Positions 9,476 through 19,379 of a stretch of DNA of 64,000 nt are shown piece by piece. The notes beneath the pieces were generated by a model, which ran no database searches, had not been told where the DNA came from, and saw only the letters and a list, made by a program, of their open reading frames with translations. This DNA comes from Candidatus Nanopelagicus abundans (GTDB lineage: Bacteria > Actinomycetota > Actinomycetes > Nanopelagicales > Nanopelagicaceae): NCBI RefSeq assembly GCF_002288305.1, contig NZ_CP016779.1, positions 744,001 to 808,000 on the forward strand, given 5' to 3'. The translations under genes and the position numbers were made by a program. Each line of letters starts with the position of its first letter. Positions within the stretch are counted from its first letter, which is position 1.

Positions 9476-11341
9476 TTACTTCTTCTTTTCACTCGCTTTA
9501 TCCGAATCAGTTGTCAGTGCAGCAATAAATGCTTCTTGTGGCACTTCAACTCGTCCGACCATCTTCATTCGCTTCTTACCCTCTTTTTGCTTCTCAAGTA
9601 ACTTACGTTTTCGAGTTATATCTCCACCGTAACATTTGGCTAAAACATCTTTACGAATAGCTCTAATGTTTTCACGTGCAATAATTTTTGCACCAATTGC
9701 TGCCTGAATAGGTACTTCAAACTGCTGACGGGGAATTAATTCATGCAACTTGCCGGTCATTGATACTCCGTAGGCATAAGCCTTATCGCGGTGAACAATT
9801 TGGCTAAATGCATCAACTTTTTCACCCTGTAATAAAATATCTACTTTTACTAAATCACCAGATTCTTCACCAATTGGCTCATAATCTAAAGATGCATAAC
9901 CGCGAGTACGGGATTTAAGTTGATCAAAAAAATCAAAAACTATCTCAGCAAGTGGCAGGGTATAGCGAATTTCAATTCGATCTTCAGATAAATAATCCAT
10001 TCCTTTTTGCACACCCCGGCGCTGTTGGCATAATTCCATAATCGTGCCAATGAATTCACTAGGGGCCAGGATGGTTGCCTTAACAATTGGTTCTTGTACT
10101 TCAGCAATTTTTCCATCTGGATACTCAGATGGGTTTGTTACAACTAATTTTTTACCATCATCGAGTGTGACGTTATAGACCACGCTAGGTGCAGTTGAAA
10201 TTAAGGTTAAACCAGCTTCACGTTCTAATCTTTCTCTAACAATCTCCATATGAAGTAGGCCTAAGAAGCCACACCTAAATCCAAAACCTAATGCTGCTGA
10301 AGATTCTGGCTCAAATACTAGAGCTGCATCATTTAACTGCAACTTGTCTAGAGCCTCACGCAACATCGGATACTCAGCACCATCTAATGGGAAAAGACCA
10401 GAAAACACCATTGGCTTAGGATCTTTATAACCAGCAAGTGGCACAGTGGCAGGATTGTTGTATGTAGTAACTGTGTCACCAACTCGTGACTGTCGCACAT
10501 CTTTTACACCAGTAATTAAATAACCAACTTCACCAACTCCTAAGCCTTTACTAGCTAAAGGCTCTGGCGAGATAACTCCAACCTCTAACATCTCATGTCT
10601 AACACCAGTTGAATACATCTGAATTTGATCACGTGGTGATAAATGTCCATCAATTACTCTCACGTAAGTAACAACGCCACGATAGGAGTCATAAACTGAG
10701 TCAAAAATTAATGCCCTAGTAGGTGCTTTAGGATCACCTACTGGTGCTGGAATTTGCTTCGTAATTTGATCAAGTAAAACCTCAACGCCTTGACCAGTTT
10801 TACCTGAGACGCGCAAACAATCCTCTGGCTTGCAACCAATTAGATTAGCTAATTCCTCAGCAAACTTTTCTGGCTGAGCTGCTGGTAAATCAATCTTATT
10901 TAAGACAGGAATAATTGTTAGGTTATTTTCCATAGCTAAATAAAGATTTGCTAGGGTTTGTGCTTCAATTCCTTGAGCGCAATCAACTAGTAATACGGCG
11001 CCTTCACATGCAGCAAGTGAACGTGAAACCTCATACGTAAAATCAACATGGCCCGGTGTATCAATCATATTTAATATGTATTCTTGATTATCAAGTCCAG
11101 ATCGCCATGGCAATCTAACTGCTTGACTTTTGATTGTGATGCCTCGCTCGCGTTCAATATCCATTCGATCTAGATACTGTGCACGCATATTTCTATCTTC
11201 AACTACGCCAGTAATACCAAGCATTCGATCTGCCAGTGTTGATTTACCATGATCGATGTGGGCGATGATGCAGAAATTTCTAATCTGCATTGGGTTTGTT
11301 GCAGCAGGTTGCGGTGCTTTAGCAATCGAGATAGCAGGCAT
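9476..11341 (-). CDS. lepA: elongation factor 4 (LepA)
   Basis: Ribosome-associated GTPase of the EF-G family, involved in translation fidelity or 30S biogenesis. G1 AHIDHGKST (about 27-35), G2 region with RGITIKSQ, G3 DTPGH, G4 NKID, and the LepA-specific C-terminal domain ending in lysine-rich residues ([21 protein letters not shown] region). 621 aa. The ATG at 11341 is preceded by AAGG; an N-terminal extension of about 20 residues before the G domain is normal in Actinobacteria. Confidence 0.97.
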   Translation of the reverse strand: MPAISIAKAPQPAATNPMQIRNFCIIAHIDHGKSTLADRMLGITGVVEDRNMRAQYLDRMDIERERGITIKSQAVRLPWRSGLDNQEYILNMIDTPGHVDFTYEVSRSLAACEGAVLLVDCAQGIEAQTLANLYLAMENNLTIIPVLNKIDLPAAQPEKFAEELANLIGCKPEDCLRVSGKTGQGVEVLLDQITKQIPAPVGDPKAPTRALIFDSVYDSYRGVVTYVRVIDGHLSPRDQIQMYSTGVRHEMLEVGVISPEPLASKGLGVGEVGYLITGVKDVRQSRVGDTVTTYNNPATVPLAGYKDPKPMVFSGLFPLDGAEYPMLREALDKLQLNDAALVFEPESSAALGFGFRCGFLGLLHMEIVRERLEREAGLTLISTAPSVVYNVTLDDGKKLVVTNPSEYPDGKIAEVQEPIVKATILAPSEFIGTIMELCQQRRGVQKGMDYLSEDRIEIRYTLPLAEIVFDFFDQLKSRTRGYASLDYEPIGEESGDLVKVDILLQGEKVDAFSQIVHRDKAYAYGVSMTGKLHELIPRQQFEVPIQAAIGAKIIARENIRAIRKDVLAKCYGGDITRKRKLLEKQKEGKKRMKMVGRVEVPQEAFIAALTTDSDKASEKKK

Positions 11342-11366
11342 TTATGCCTTAGAGGTGTCTAAAAAA

Positions 11367-11636
11367 TTAACGAATGCCAGCTTTGTTGGCCAACTTGGCC
11401 ATCGCTGACTTTTTGTTTGCTGCGTTGTTTGCATGAATTACACCTTTTGATACAGCCATATCTAATGAACGAGAAGCATCGGTAAATTCACTCTTTATTT
11501 TCGCAGCATCACCAGATGTAACAGCATCACGGAATTTACGAATCGCAGTACGCAGTGCTGAGCGATATGCCTTGTTACGATCCTGCGCCTTGTTATTGGT
11601 GCGAATACGTTTGATCTGGGACTTAATATTTGCCAC
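11367..11636 (-). CDS. rpsT: 30S ribosomal protein S20
   Basis: Small basic primary 16S-binding protein of 89 aa, with the S20 pattern [12 protein letters not shown] at the start and [18 protein letters not shown] near the end. Starts with GTG at 11636 behind AAAAGG. It lies between lepA and holA, the usual actinobacterial neighbourhood. Its leader contains a perfect 7-bp inverted repeat (11663-11669 with 11676-11682) that could be a regulatory hairpin. Confidence 0.96.
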   Translation of the reverse strand: MANIKSQIKRIRTNNKAQDRNKAYRSALRTAIRKFRDAVTSGDAAKIKSEFTDASRSLDMAVSKGVIHANNAANKKSAMAKLANKAGIR

Positions 11637-11698
11637 TTAGGATTACCTTTTCTCGTTGTTTATCTTAAAACTAACTTTAAGAAGATCCGTAGGGTATC

Positions 11699-11729
11699 AG
11701 CGTATGGCGCTTACGCTCAAACTGAGCGT
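11699..11729 (-). other. overlapping alternative hairpins between holA and rpsT
   Basis: Two inverted repeats share bases. ACGCTCA/TGAGCGT (11713-11719 with 11723-11729) lies immediately after the holA stop, and AGCGTA/TACGCT (11699-11704 with 11712-11717) overlaps it at 11713-11717. They cannot form together. No U tract follows either, so this is not a standard terminator. Confidence 0.45.
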
Positions 11730-11731
11730 GA

Positions 11732-12676
11732 TTATCTGCCACTCCTTGCAGAACAAACCGTCATTATTGCCCGCTCTAAGGCATAAATGGGATCTGAGGC
11801 TGCCCCTTTGATATCAGCATCTGCATTAGCGATTGCGATAACTGCCTTGGTTAAACCAATCTCATTCCACCCAGATAACTGGCGACGAGCTTTATCTATC
11901 TGCCATGGTGGTAGCGCAAGTATGGATGCTAATTCAAAAGACTTACTGCTACTTGATTGTCCAGAGACTTTTGCTAACGTCCTAAGTGATGAAGCTAATG
12001 CGCTAACAATTAAAACTGGATCAGTACCAGTTGCAAGGGCATTACGTAAATTAATTAGTGCTATTGCCGTCTTACCATCGAGTGCGGCATCGGCAACATC
12101 AAATCCCGTACTTTCAACTCTTCCTTGCTGATACGCCCTGACATCATCCTCATCAATGATTTTGCTAAATGTAACATCAGAGGCTAGCTGTGAGCAGGCT
12201 GCACTTAACTCTTGAAGATCACTTCCTAATGAATCTATTAATGCTGATACAGCTTCAGTGCTAACTTTTCTTTCTAATCTTTTAAATTCTGAGCGAATAA
12301 AGTCAGACTTTTCACTATCTTTTTTTATCACTTCAAAAACAATAACTTCTGCTTTTGCTTTTTTAATCTTATCTACTAGTGCTTTCCCTTTAACACCACC
12401 CTTATGCCAAAGTATTAAGGTCAAATTCTCATCCTGATTTTCTAAATAATCACCAACTTCATCACTGCAATCAGATGCTAAATCTTGTATTTCCTTAATT
12501 ACTACAACCCTCGCATCAGAAAATAATGATGGAGCCAGATTATCTGTAATAACGCCACTTTCAATTTCATCGGCCGATAAAGTTATTACTTGGGCACCAG
12601 GATTTGAAGCAATAATTTTTGAAATAGCTCTATCAGCTAACAAAGCCTCTGCGCCCTGAACTAAAACTAACCCCAC
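11732..12676 (-). CDS. holA: DNA polymerase III subunit delta
   Basis: Delta subunit of the clamp loader, which opens the beta sliding clamp. The protein has an AAA+-like fold without functional Walker motifs: the N-terminal VLVQGAEALLADRAI and the region VVIKEIQDL match HolA, and the helical C-terminus LSGWNEIGL...YALERAI is typical. 314 aa. Starts with GTG. Its position before rpsT and lepA supports the call. The competence genes comEA and comEC, which often precede holA in Actinobacteria, are absent; hflX is upstream instead, after a 77-base gap. Confidence 0.9.
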   Translation of the reverse strand: MGLVLVQGAEALLADRAISKIIASNPGAQVITLSADEIESGVITDNLAPSLFSDARVVVIKEIQDLASDCSDEVGDYLENQDENLTLILWHKGGVKGKALVDKIKKAKAEVIVFEVIKKDSEKSDFIRSEFKRLERKVSTEAVSALIDSLGSDLQELSAACSQLASDVTFSKIIDEDDVRAYQQGRVESTGFDVADAALDGKTAIALINLRNALATGTDPVLIVSALASSLRTLAKVSGQSSSSKSFELASILALPPWQIDKARRQLSGWNEIGLTKAVIAIANADADIKGAASDPIYALERAIMTVCSARSGR

Positions 12677-12753
12677 TTAATTCGCCACCATTCTTTGCCG
12701 GTAACCCTGATCTTATTAGGTGAAGCAACTGATACTCCACTTGGAGGCTAATC

Positions 12754-14196
12754 TCAAAGCATCTGAATTTTTTGAGCCAGCGCTCCACCAACCATTGCAT
12801 GAATCTTTGTTCCTTCAGGTAAATACTCCTCGGAAATAATCTCACCCTGCTCATGAACAGCACTTACTAAATCTCCTCTACTAAATGGAATCACCGCATT
12901 AATCTCTACTTTTGGCTTTGGTAGAGCTGCTTCAATTGCCTTTACTAAAGTGTCAACACCATATCCAGTTCTTGCAGAGATTGCATAAGCGTTACTTTCA
13001 TTACGTAGTAAATTCATAAGTACCTCGGGGGCAGATACATCTGCCTTGTTAATAGCGATGATCTCCATAATCTCACCACCGCCTATCTCATTAATTACCT
13101 GTCTAACTGCTCGCAGTTGCTCTTGTGGATCAGGATGGGAGCCGTCAACAACATGGACGATTAAGTCAGACTCTGAAACTTCTTCTAGTGTTGATTTAAA
13201 TGCCTCTACTAATTGATGAGGAAGATGTCTTACAAAACCTACTGTGTCAACAAATGTGTAGATACGGCCATCAGCACTCTGAGTTTTTCTAACAGTTGGA
13301 TCTAATGTGGCAAAGAGAGCATTTTCAACTAACACATCTGCGCCAGTTAATCTGTTTAAAAGCGAGGATTTTCCAGCATTTGTATAGCCAGCGATAGCAA
13401 CGGAGGGAATATTTTTTCTTCTTCGTTCATTTCGCTTAGTATCACGAGAAATTTTCATCTCTTTAATCTCACGCCTTAGCTTTGACATCTTGTCATTAAT
13501 TCTTCGTCGATCAGTTTCGATCTTTGTTTCTCCTGGTCCGCGACCACCAATTCCACCAGCCTGGCGAGAAAGTGACTCACCCCAACCACGAAGTCGTGGC
13601 AACATGTATGACATCTGAGCTAATTCAACTTGTGCCTTACCTTCTCTACTCTTCGCATGTTGGGCAAAAATATCTAATATCAAAGCTGTTCTATCAATTA
13701 CTTTAACCTTAACTTTTTGTTCAAGAGTTCTAAGTTGAGCAGGTGATAATTCACCATCACAAACAACAGTATCCGCTCCAGTTGCTACAACCGCATCTCT
13801 AACTTCTTTAACCTTGCCAGAGCCGATAAATGTTGCTGAATCTGGTTTATCCCGGCGCTGGATTAATGCTTCCATAACTTGTGAGCCAGCAGTTTCAGCA
13901 AGTGCAGCTAACTCTTTAAGTGAGTTCTCTGCATCTAATGCACTGCCTTGTGTCCACACACCAACTAGGACAACTTTTTCAAGGCGAAGTTGGCGATACT
14001 CAGAATCAGAAACATCTTGTAACTCAGTAGATAATCCACTAACCCTGCGAAGCGCCTGACGATCTTGAAGATCTTGGTTAGAACTTACTGGGCTCTCATT
14101 TAATTCATAATCTGCAACTGCTTGTGCATTTTCCCTAATTAATGTGTCGATATCAATCTCAAGTGAGTCCTCTTTATCAAACTTTGAATCACTCAC
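12754..14196 (-). CDS. hflX: GTPase HflX
   Basis: Ribosome-associated GTPase that splits stalled or heat-damaged ribosomes. An N-terminal GTP_bdg domain contains GSGKVKEVRDAV and the glycine-rich linker GGIGGRGPGETKIETDRR (about 214-231). The G domain follows, with G1 GYTNAGKSS (270-278), G3 DTVGF and G4 NKAD. 480 aa. Its ATG overlaps the dapF stop by 4 bases (ATGA), so it is coupled to dapF-miaA-miaB. An intergenic 5-bp hairpin, CTCCA/TGGAG, follows the stop. Confidence 0.96.
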   Translation of the reverse strand: MSDSKFDKEDSLEIDIDTLIRENAQAVADYELNESPVSSNQDLQDRQALRRVSGLSTELQDVSDSEYRQLRLEKVVLVGVWTQGSALDAENSLKELAALAETAGSQVMEALIQRRDKPDSATFIGSGKVKEVRDAVVATGADTVVCDGELSPAQLRTLEQKVKVKVIDRTALILDIFAQHAKSREGKAQVELAQMSYMLPRLRGWGESLSRQAGGIGGRGPGETKIETDRRRINDKMSKLRREIKEMKISRDTKRNERRRKNIPSVAIAGYTNAGKSSLLNRLTGADVLVENALFATLDPTVRKTQSADGRIYTFVDTVGFVRHLPHQLVEAFKSTLEEVSESDLIVHVVDGSHPDPQEQLRAVRQVINEIGGGEIMEIIAINKADVSAPEVLMNLLRNESNAYAISARTGYGVDTLVKAIEAALPKPKVEINAVIPFSRGDLVSAVHEQGEIISEEYLPEGTKIHAMVGGALAQKIQML

Positions 14197-14987
14197 AAAT
14201 ACTTATCCAACTCAATATCTCTTACTAATTCAGCTGGGCCAGTTAAAGTAGCGTTGCTATGGGCATCAATTTCAACAATTAATTGTCCACCCGGTGGGTT
14301 AATTATCCACTTACTTGGAAGCTTTTTATTCTTCTCAATACTTGCAGCAAAAGCAACTGCACATGTACCAGTTCCACATGATTGGGTTTCACCCACTCCT
14401 CGTTCATGGACTCTCATCATGATCTCACCATTATCTAAAAACTGAACAAATTCGACGTTCACTCCATCTAAATATTGATCAGTTGGTAAAACAATTGGTG
14501 CACTCTTTAAATCTCCTATCAAAGTTAAATCATCAGTAAATACAACAGCATGTGGGTTACCTACATTAATGTTAAATCCTCGATACTTATTTGAATTCAC
14601 CTCAACAATTATTTCACCTGGAATTTGTGAAACCTGACCCATATTTACTGAAATATCACCTTGCTCTGGCACTGCTAAAAACTTTTTTCCATCTCTAGTG
14701 TTAATTGCATAGATACCACTCATCTGGTGTTTACGATCAGTTAAATATCGAGCCATTACTCTTATGCCATTGCCACACATCTCAGCCTGAGTGCCATCAG
14801 CATTTGAATAATCCATAAACCAACTACCCTCTTTTTTTACAATTTTTATAAAGCCATCACTACCAACGCCAGTTTTGCGATCACAGATTCTTTTAATTTG
14901 TTCTTGTGAGAATTTCAGCTCATCACTTTCATCAAAGACCAATACAAAATCATTGTGTGTGCCATGACCGTAGGTAGCTTTAACCAT
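14193..14987 (-). CDS. dapF: diaminopimelate epimerase
   Basis: Converts LL- to meso-diaminopimelate for lysine and peptidoglycan synthesis. The two catalytic cysteines are visible in MCGNGIRVMARYL (Cys71) and SCGTGTCAVAF (Cys204), with the conserved NADGT and HERGVGETQSCG segments. 264 aa. Starts one base inside the miaA stop. dapA and dapB lie elsewhere in the window, so the meso-DAP pathway is spread along this region rather than gathered in one operon. Confidence 0.96.
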   Translation of the reverse strand: MVKATYGHGTHNDFVLVFDESDELKFSQEQIKRICDRKTGVGSDGFIKIVKKEGSWFMDYSNADGTQAEMCGNGIRVMARYLTDRKHQMSGIYAINTRDGKKFLAVPEQGDISVNMGQVSQIPGEIIVEVNSNKYRGFNINVGNPHAVVFTDDLTLIGDLKSAPIVLPTDQYLDGVNVEFVQFLDNGEIMMRVHERGVGETQSCGTGTCAVAFAASIEKNKKLPSKWIINPPGGQLIVEIDAHSNATLTGPAELVRDIELDKYL

Positions 14988-15889
14988 TAATTAATACTAG
15001 CCAAGAGTTTTTCTAGCCGGACCTGCATTGAATCTGGGGCTAACCATTTAATCCGATCATCTCTAGAAAACCAGGTTTCCTGCCTTCTGGCATATGCCCT
15101 AGTAACTCGTTTGGTCTCCTGTTTTGCAAACTCTTCATCACATTCACCATTTAAGTAATTCATTATCTGGCTATAGCCAAGAGCTTTTTTAGCAGTTGTT
15201 GCCTGCTCCAACCCTTGTGTCATAAGTAGTGAAACCTCTCTTGCAAAACCTTTTGTCCACATATCATCAACGCGCTGATCAATTTTTTCATCTAAATTAC
15301 TGCGATCAAGGACTAAACCAAATTGTTTAGCATTTGGATACTTACTACTTTCTTGCCTAGGTAAATTGGCTGTAAATGGCTTGCCAGTTAATTCAATCAC
15401 TTCAAGTGCTCTAATTACTCTTCGAATATTTTCCTTCGGAATAGCTAACGCAGCTGCTGGATCTAATTTTGCAAGTTTTTCATGCATTATTTCATTTCCT
15501 AATTGATCTGCCTGCTCTGTTATTTTATCTCTAACCTGTGGATCAGTATCTGGAAAATTTAGATCATCTAGAATAGCTTTAATATAAAGACCAGTACCAC
15601 CAACTACAACAACTGATTTACCTAAAGCAATTAATTCATCAATTTTATCTCTAGCTATCTGTTGATACCAAGAGACATTTGCCTCCTCAGTAATATCTAA
15701 AACATCAATTAAGTGATGTGCTACTGCATCTCGCTGCGCCATTGTTAGTTTTGCTGTGCCAATATCCATACCTTTATATACCTGCATTGAATCAGCATTT
15801 ACTACTTCAGCATTTATTTCTTTAGCAAGGGCTACTGCTAATTCACTTTTACCAGTAGCAGTTGCACCACATATAACAGTTAAACTCAT
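14987..15889 (-). CDS. miaA: tRNA dimethylallyltransferase
   Basis: Adds dimethylallyl to N6 of A37 in tRNAs reading UNN codons. P-loop GATATGKS at 8-15, then the DMAPP-site residues in NADSMQVYKGMDIGTAK and the conserved VVGGTGLYIKA and QETWFSRD blocks. 300 aa. It sits directly downstream of miaB, the enzyme that methylthiolates the product of MiaA, so the two modification steps are co-transcribed. Confidence 0.96.
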   Translation of the reverse strand: MSLTVICGATATGKSELAVALAKEINAEVVNADSMQVYKGMDIGTAKLTMAQRDAVAHHLIDVLDITEEANVSWYQQIARDKIDELIALGKSVVVVGGTGLYIKAILDDLNFPDTDPQVRDKITEQADQLGNEIMHEKLAKLDPAAALAIPKENIRRVIRALEVIELTGKPFTANLPRQESSKYPNAKQFGLVLDRSNLDEKIDQRVDDMWTKGFAREVSLLMTQGLEQATTAKKALGYSQIMNYLNGECDEEFAKQETKRVTRAYARRQETWFSRDDRIKWLAPDSMQVRLEKLLASIN

Positions 15890-15895
15890 TTAATA

Positions 15896-17332
15896 TTACA
15901 AAGATTTCAGTGAGCTAAGAGTTGGAATTCCTAACAAAATCTTTTTATCACCAATATCTTCCACCCAAGATGCGTGGACATCTCCACCTTTGGTTTTCGT
16001 AACTGATATCGGAGCACTGGCCAGAATATGATTAGCAAAGCCTTGCGTAACTTTTACTTTAACTAAATCACCAGGCCGGGCAGTATTTGCAGAATTATCA
16101 AAATGAGTAAGCCTGAAATCAGCACTTCGACCATTCATACGCTTTTGATCAACATCATGCCTGCCTTCATTACTAGATACTAATAACTCAACAGTTTTAC
16201 CGATTTGCTTCTCATTTTCACTCTTTGATATCTCTTGTTGAATATTATGTAATTGGTTATATCTATGCGCCATTACATCATCACCTATTTGATCAGCCAT
16301 TAAAGCTGCTGGTGTACCAGGCCGTTTTGAGTACTGGAATGTGTATGCTGCTGAAAATTTAGCTTGTTTAACAAGATTGATAGTGGCAGCAAAATCATCA
16401 TCACTTTCTCCTGGAAAACCAACAATTATGTCAGTTGTAATTGCAGCATCAGGCATAGCCTTTCTAACTTTTTCAATTATTCCTAGGTAACGATCGGCGC
16501 GATATGAACGGCGCATTGCTTGCAAAATTTTATCGCTACCAGATTGCAGTGGCATATGCAGATGTGGCATAACATTTTTTGTTTGTGCCATTGCATCAAT
16601 TACATCATCGGTAAAATCGCGTGGATGTGGTGACATAAATCTAACTCTTTCTAAACCTTGCACCTCACCACACTGGCGGAGTAACTTTGCAAATGCCCCG
16701 CGATCACCAAAATCAACTCCGTAAGCGTTAACATTTTGGCCAAGTAAAGTTATTTCAACTACCCCAGCATCAACTAATGCCCTCACCTCATTCATAATTT
16801 CATGAGCTGGTCGATCTTTTTCTATTCCGCGCAATTGAGGCACTATGCAAAATGTGCAGGTGTTATTACAACCTACTGAAACAGATACCCAGGCCGAAAA
16901 GGCTGAGTCTCGCTTTACTGGCAGAGTTGAGGGAAAGTGTTCAAGTGATTCTTTTATTTCAACTTGTGAAGCCTCTTCAATTCGAGCACGCTCTAACAGC
17001 ATAGGTAGTGAACCAATATTGTGTGTACCAAATACCACATCAACATATGGTGCGCGTTTAATAATTATGTCTTTATCTTTTTGAGCCATGCAGCCACCTA
17101 CTGCAATTTGAAAATTAGGATCACTTTTCTTCCGCGGTGCTAAAAAGGAGAGATTTCCATATAGTTTATTATCAGCGTTTTCTCTAACTGCGCAGGTATT
17201 AAATACAACTAAATCTGGTTGTGTATCAGCTAGTGCTTGGGTGTAGCCAGCATCTAGTAGAAGTCCGGCAATTCGCTCTGAATCATGGACATTCATCTGA
17301 CATCCATAGGTTTCAACTACAAAGGTAGGCAT
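15896..17332 (-). CDS. miaB: tRNA-2-methylthio-N6-dimethylallyladenosine synthase
   Basis: Radical SAM methylthiotransferase acting on i6A37 of tRNA. Auxiliary cluster cysteines are at about 11, 47 and 81 ([23 protein letters not shown]). The radical SAM motif GCNNTCTFC has Cys at 155, 159 and 162, and a C-terminal TRAM domain follows. 478 aa. The paralogue rimO is also in the window; the NTCAVRENA and EKDRPAHEI features favour MiaB here. TAGAAT lies exactly 6 nt before the ATG. Confidence 0.96.
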   Translation of the reverse strand: MPTFVVETYGCQMNVHDSERIAGLLLDAGYTQALADTQPDLVVFNTCAVRENADNKLYGNLSFLAPRKKSDPNFQIAVGGCMAQKDKDIIIKRAPYVDVVFGTHNIGSLPMLLERARIEEASQVEIKESLEHFPSTLPVKRDSAFSAWVSVSVGCNNTCTFCIVPQLRGIEKDRPAHEIMNEVRALVDAGVVEITLLGQNVNAYGVDFGDRGAFAKLLRQCGEVQGLERVRFMSPHPRDFTDDVIDAMAQTKNVMPHLHMPLQSGSDKILQAMRRSYRADRYLGIIEKVRKAMPDAAITTDIIVGFPGESDDDFAATINLVKQAKFSAAYTFQYSKRPGTPAALMADQIGDDVMAHRYNQLHNIQQEISKSENEKQIGKTVELLVSSNEGRHDVDQKRMNGRSADFRLTHFDNSANTARPGDLVKVKVTQGFANHILASAPISVTKTKGGDVHASWVEDIGDKKILLGIPTLSSLKSL

Positions 17333-17338
17333 TGCCTA

Positions 17339-17344
17339 ATTCTA
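17339..17344 (-). promoter_or_regulatory. candidate leaderless -10 box (miaB)
   Basis: TAGAAT lies 6 nt before the miaB ATG, in the short gap after recX and not part of its stop codon. It may allow miaB-miaA-dapF-hflX to be transcribed separately from recA-recX. No clear -35. Confidence 0.4.
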
Positions 17345-17349
17345 CTTGC

Positions 17350-17838
17350 CTAATTAACGCTGGTTAACTCCCGCATAATTCTTGCGCAAATTCCATGTCC
17401 ATAACCTTTGCGGGCTAAAAGTGATGAGATCCGGCGGTAGATGACCTCGGAATCAAGATGAGCAATAGAGTTGTATTTTCGCTGCGCAAGTGTAAAAGCT
17501 TGGGCATACTCACTTTCATCATCTATTTCTTCAATAACTTCGGTAATTATGTCTTGGGAGACGCCTTTAGTGCGAAGTTCACTGGCAATAACTCGCTTAC
17601 TTAACTTCTTTGCCCTCTGCCTAGATTCTGACCATAATTTGGCAAACTCTAGATCATTTAATAAACCCTGTAGTTCAAGTGAATCTAAAACTGCATTAGC
17701 AGTATCAGATTCAACCCCACGCTTTAATAATTGTTTATATAACTCATCCCTACTCTTAGCACGAGGAGCGAGAGCATATAACGCAATCGACATCGCCTCT
17801 GAGTAGGGATCAGCTACAACAGCCTGAGATTTTTTCAA
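17350..17838 (-). CDS. recX: regulatory protein RecX
   Basis: Small helical modulator that inhibits RecA filament growth. 162 aa made of three-helix repeats: LYALAPRAKSRDELYKQLLKRG at the start, SKRVIASELRTKGV in the middle and ISSLLARKGYGHGICARIM at the end match RecX. Reads from a TTG at 17838, 23 bases after recA, so it is probably co-transcribed with recA under LexA control. Confidence 0.93.
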   Translation of the reverse strand: MKKSQAVVADPYSEAMSIALYALAPRAKSRDELYKQLLKRGVESDTANAVLDSLELQGLLNDLEFAKLWSESRQRAKKLSKRVIASELRTKGVSQDIITEVIEEIDDESEYAQAFTLAQRKYNSIAHLDSEVIYRRISSLLARKGYGHGICARIMRELTSVN

Positions 17839-17861
17839 GGTGTTATTTATTTAGTTAGTGA

Positions 17862-18956
17862 TTAAAACTCAACATCAGCGGTTGCTTCATCTACTGCTGC
17901 TACTAAGGCAGGATCTACCTCAGATGGCACATATGAAGTGCGGATCTTAGTTTCAATATCATTAGCAAGATCTGGATTATCAATTAAGAAGGCACGGGCA
18001 TTTTCTTTACCCTGACCTAGTTGATCACCCTCATAGGTGAACCAGGCGCCAGATTTCTTAACAATTCCGATCTCAACACCCATATCAATTAATGATCCCT
18101 CACGGCTAATTCCGACACCGTAAATGATGTCAAACTCTGCTTGCTTAAATGGTGGAGCAACCTTGTTCTTAACGATCTTAACGCGGGTTCTATTACCAAC
18201 CGCATCTTGACCATCTTTTAAGGTTTCAATTCTGCGTACATCTAAGCGAATTGAAGCGTAGAACTTAAGTGCTTTACCACCAGTTGTTGTCTCAGGAGAT
18301 CCAAAGAAAACACCGATCTTATCTCTTAACTGATTGATAAATATTGCAGTGGTATTTGATTGGTGCAGTGCACCAGTCATTTTACGAAGTGCTTGTGACA
18401 TCAGGCGAGCTTGTAGACCCATATGTGAGTCACCCATTTCACCTTCAATTTCAGCTCTTGGTACTAATGCTGCAACTGAGTCAACTACGACAATATCAAT
18501 CGCACCTGATCTAACTAACATATCCATAATTTCAAGTGCCTGTTCACCAGTATCTGGTTGTGAAACTAATAGCGCATCAATATCAACGCCAAGTTTCTTT
18601 GCATACTCAGGATCTAATGCATGTTCAGCATCAATAAATGCTGCAATGCCACCAGCTTTTTGGGCATTTGCAATTGCATGTAATGCAACTGTGGTTTTAC
18701 CTGATGATTCTGGGCCATAGATTTCAACTACTCGACCACGTGGCAGGCCGCCAACGCCGAGTGCGATATCTAATGCAACTGAGCCAGTTGGAATGACCTG
18801 CATAGCAACAGCTTTGCGGTCTCCCATTTTCATTACCGATCCTTTACCGAACTGACGCTCGATTTGGGCAAGGGCGGTATCTAGGGATTTAGCACGATCA
18901 CTAGATCGTTTATCTTCTTTTTTCTCATCTTGTGGTTCTCTATTTGTAGAGGCCAT
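17862..18956 (-). CDS. recA: recombinase RecA
   Basis: DNA strand exchange protein and SOS coprotease. Walker [10 protein letters not shown] at 81-89, the [21 protein letters not shown] block, loop L2 with [17 protein letters not shown], and the C-terminal domain. 364 aa including an N-terminal tail of about 25 charged residues. No intein interrupts it. A Shine-Dalgarno AAAGGA lies about 10 nt before the ATG. Upstream are an unusually structured 150-nt leader and a perfect LexA box, both annotated separately. Confidence 0.98.
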   Translation of the reverse strand: MASTNREPQDEKKEDKRSSDRAKSLDTALAQIERQFGKGSVMKMGDRKAVAMQVIPTGSVALDIALGVGGLPRGRVVEIYGPESSGKTTVALHAIANAQKAGGIAAFIDAEHALDPEYAKKLGVDIDALLVSQPDTGEQALEIMDMLVRSGAIDIVVVDSVAALVPRAEIEGEMGDSHMGLQARLMSQALRKMTGALHQSNTTAIFINQLRDKIGVFFGSPETTTGGKALKFYASIRLDVRRIETLKDGQDAVGNRTRVKIVKNKVAPPFKQAEFDIIYGVGISREGSLIDMGVEIGIVKKSGAWFTYEGDQLGQGKENARAFLIDNPDLANDIETKIRTSYVPSEVDPALVAAVDEATADVEF

Positions 18957-19106
18957 AGTGATTTTTTCCTTTCATCTCCTTGACCAGCTCTAGGGCTTTC
19001 ATCCCCTAATGCGAGGTCATATGTTCAGTCCAGAAGGTACGGAACATCACTGACGGCTGGCTGAGAGGCCAGCGGAACTGTGGAACCGCTCTGGTTGGGC
19101 AAGATA
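18957..19106 (-). ncRNA. structured recA mRNA leader (candidate cis-regulatory RNA)
   Basis: Almost the whole 150-nt leader can pair. In mRNA order: hairpin A (GCGG/CCGC with CCA/TGG, 19069-19094); hairpin B (6 bp, 19056-19061 with 19068-19073), which overlaps A at 19069-19073 and so excludes it; hairpin D (ATGTTC/GAACAT, 19021-19026 with 19042-19047); and hairpin C, an inner TAGGG/CCCTA (18991-18995 with 19004-19008) closed by TGACC/GGTCA (18981-18985 with 19015-19019). The AGGAG at 18976-18980 abuts hairpin C. No known riboswitch class is recognised; function is inference. Confidence 0.5.
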
Positions 19107-19112
19107 ATTGTA
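19107..19112 (-). promoter_or_regulatory. recA promoter -10 box
   Basis: TACAAT on the minus strand, immediately next to the LexA box. A weak -35 (TTACCC, 18-bp spacing) can be proposed. The LexA box fills the spacer, so bound LexA would block RNA polymerase. Confidence 0.5.
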
Positions 19113-19128
19113 TCGAACAACTGTTCGA
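19113..19128. promoter_or_regulatory. LexA (SOS) box of recA
   Basis: TCGAAC-AACT-GTTCGA is a perfect palindrome matching the Gram-positive/actinobacterial LexA consensus CGAAC-N4-GTTCG. It is the only such site seen in the window and lies about 157 bases upstream of recA, so recA and recX should be SOS-inducible. lexA itself is not in the window. Confidence 0.92.
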
Positions 19129-19156
19129 AAGGGTAAAACAGGGCTAGGACACGCCG

Positions 19157-19348
19157 TTATCTGTATTTTTCAGCCATCGAAGGGTTATGCCGAACTACTG
19201 CTTTCCATATCTCATCCGGCTCCATCCCCAATTCAATTGCCGCGTTCACACTTATCCCACCTAATTCGCTATGGATGATATCTCTGGCATAGGTGTCAGC
19301 ATCTGGAAAGTAATCACTTAATTTACCTCGAAGTTGAGAAATCCTCAT
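19157..19348 (-). CDS. DUF3046 domain protein
   Basis: 63-aa protein of the actinobacterial DUF3046 family, regularly found beside recA. Visible pattern: a Met-Arg start, then FPDADTYARDIIHSELGG, ELGMEPDEIWKAV and a C-terminal hydrophilic helix. No catalytic motif; the function is unknown. The ATG is preceded at 6 nt by TAAATT. Its stop lies just upstream of the recA promoter, so it is probably not in the recA transcript from the LexA-controlled promoter. Confidence 0.88.
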   Translation of the reverse strand: MRISQLRGKLSDYFPDADTYARDIIHSELGGISVNAAIELGMEPDEIWKAVVRHNPSMAEKYR

Positions 19349-19354
19349 TAACTT

Positions 19355-19360
19355 AATTTA
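19355..19360 (-). promoter_or_regulatory. candidate leaderless -10 box (DUF3046 gene)
   Basis: TAAATT lies exactly 6 nt before the ATG at 19348 in the 31-base gap after the TetR gene. No clear -35; the sequence is AT-rich, so chance is possible. Confidence 0.35.
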
Positions 19361-19379
19361 ACGCAAATTAGATTAATCT

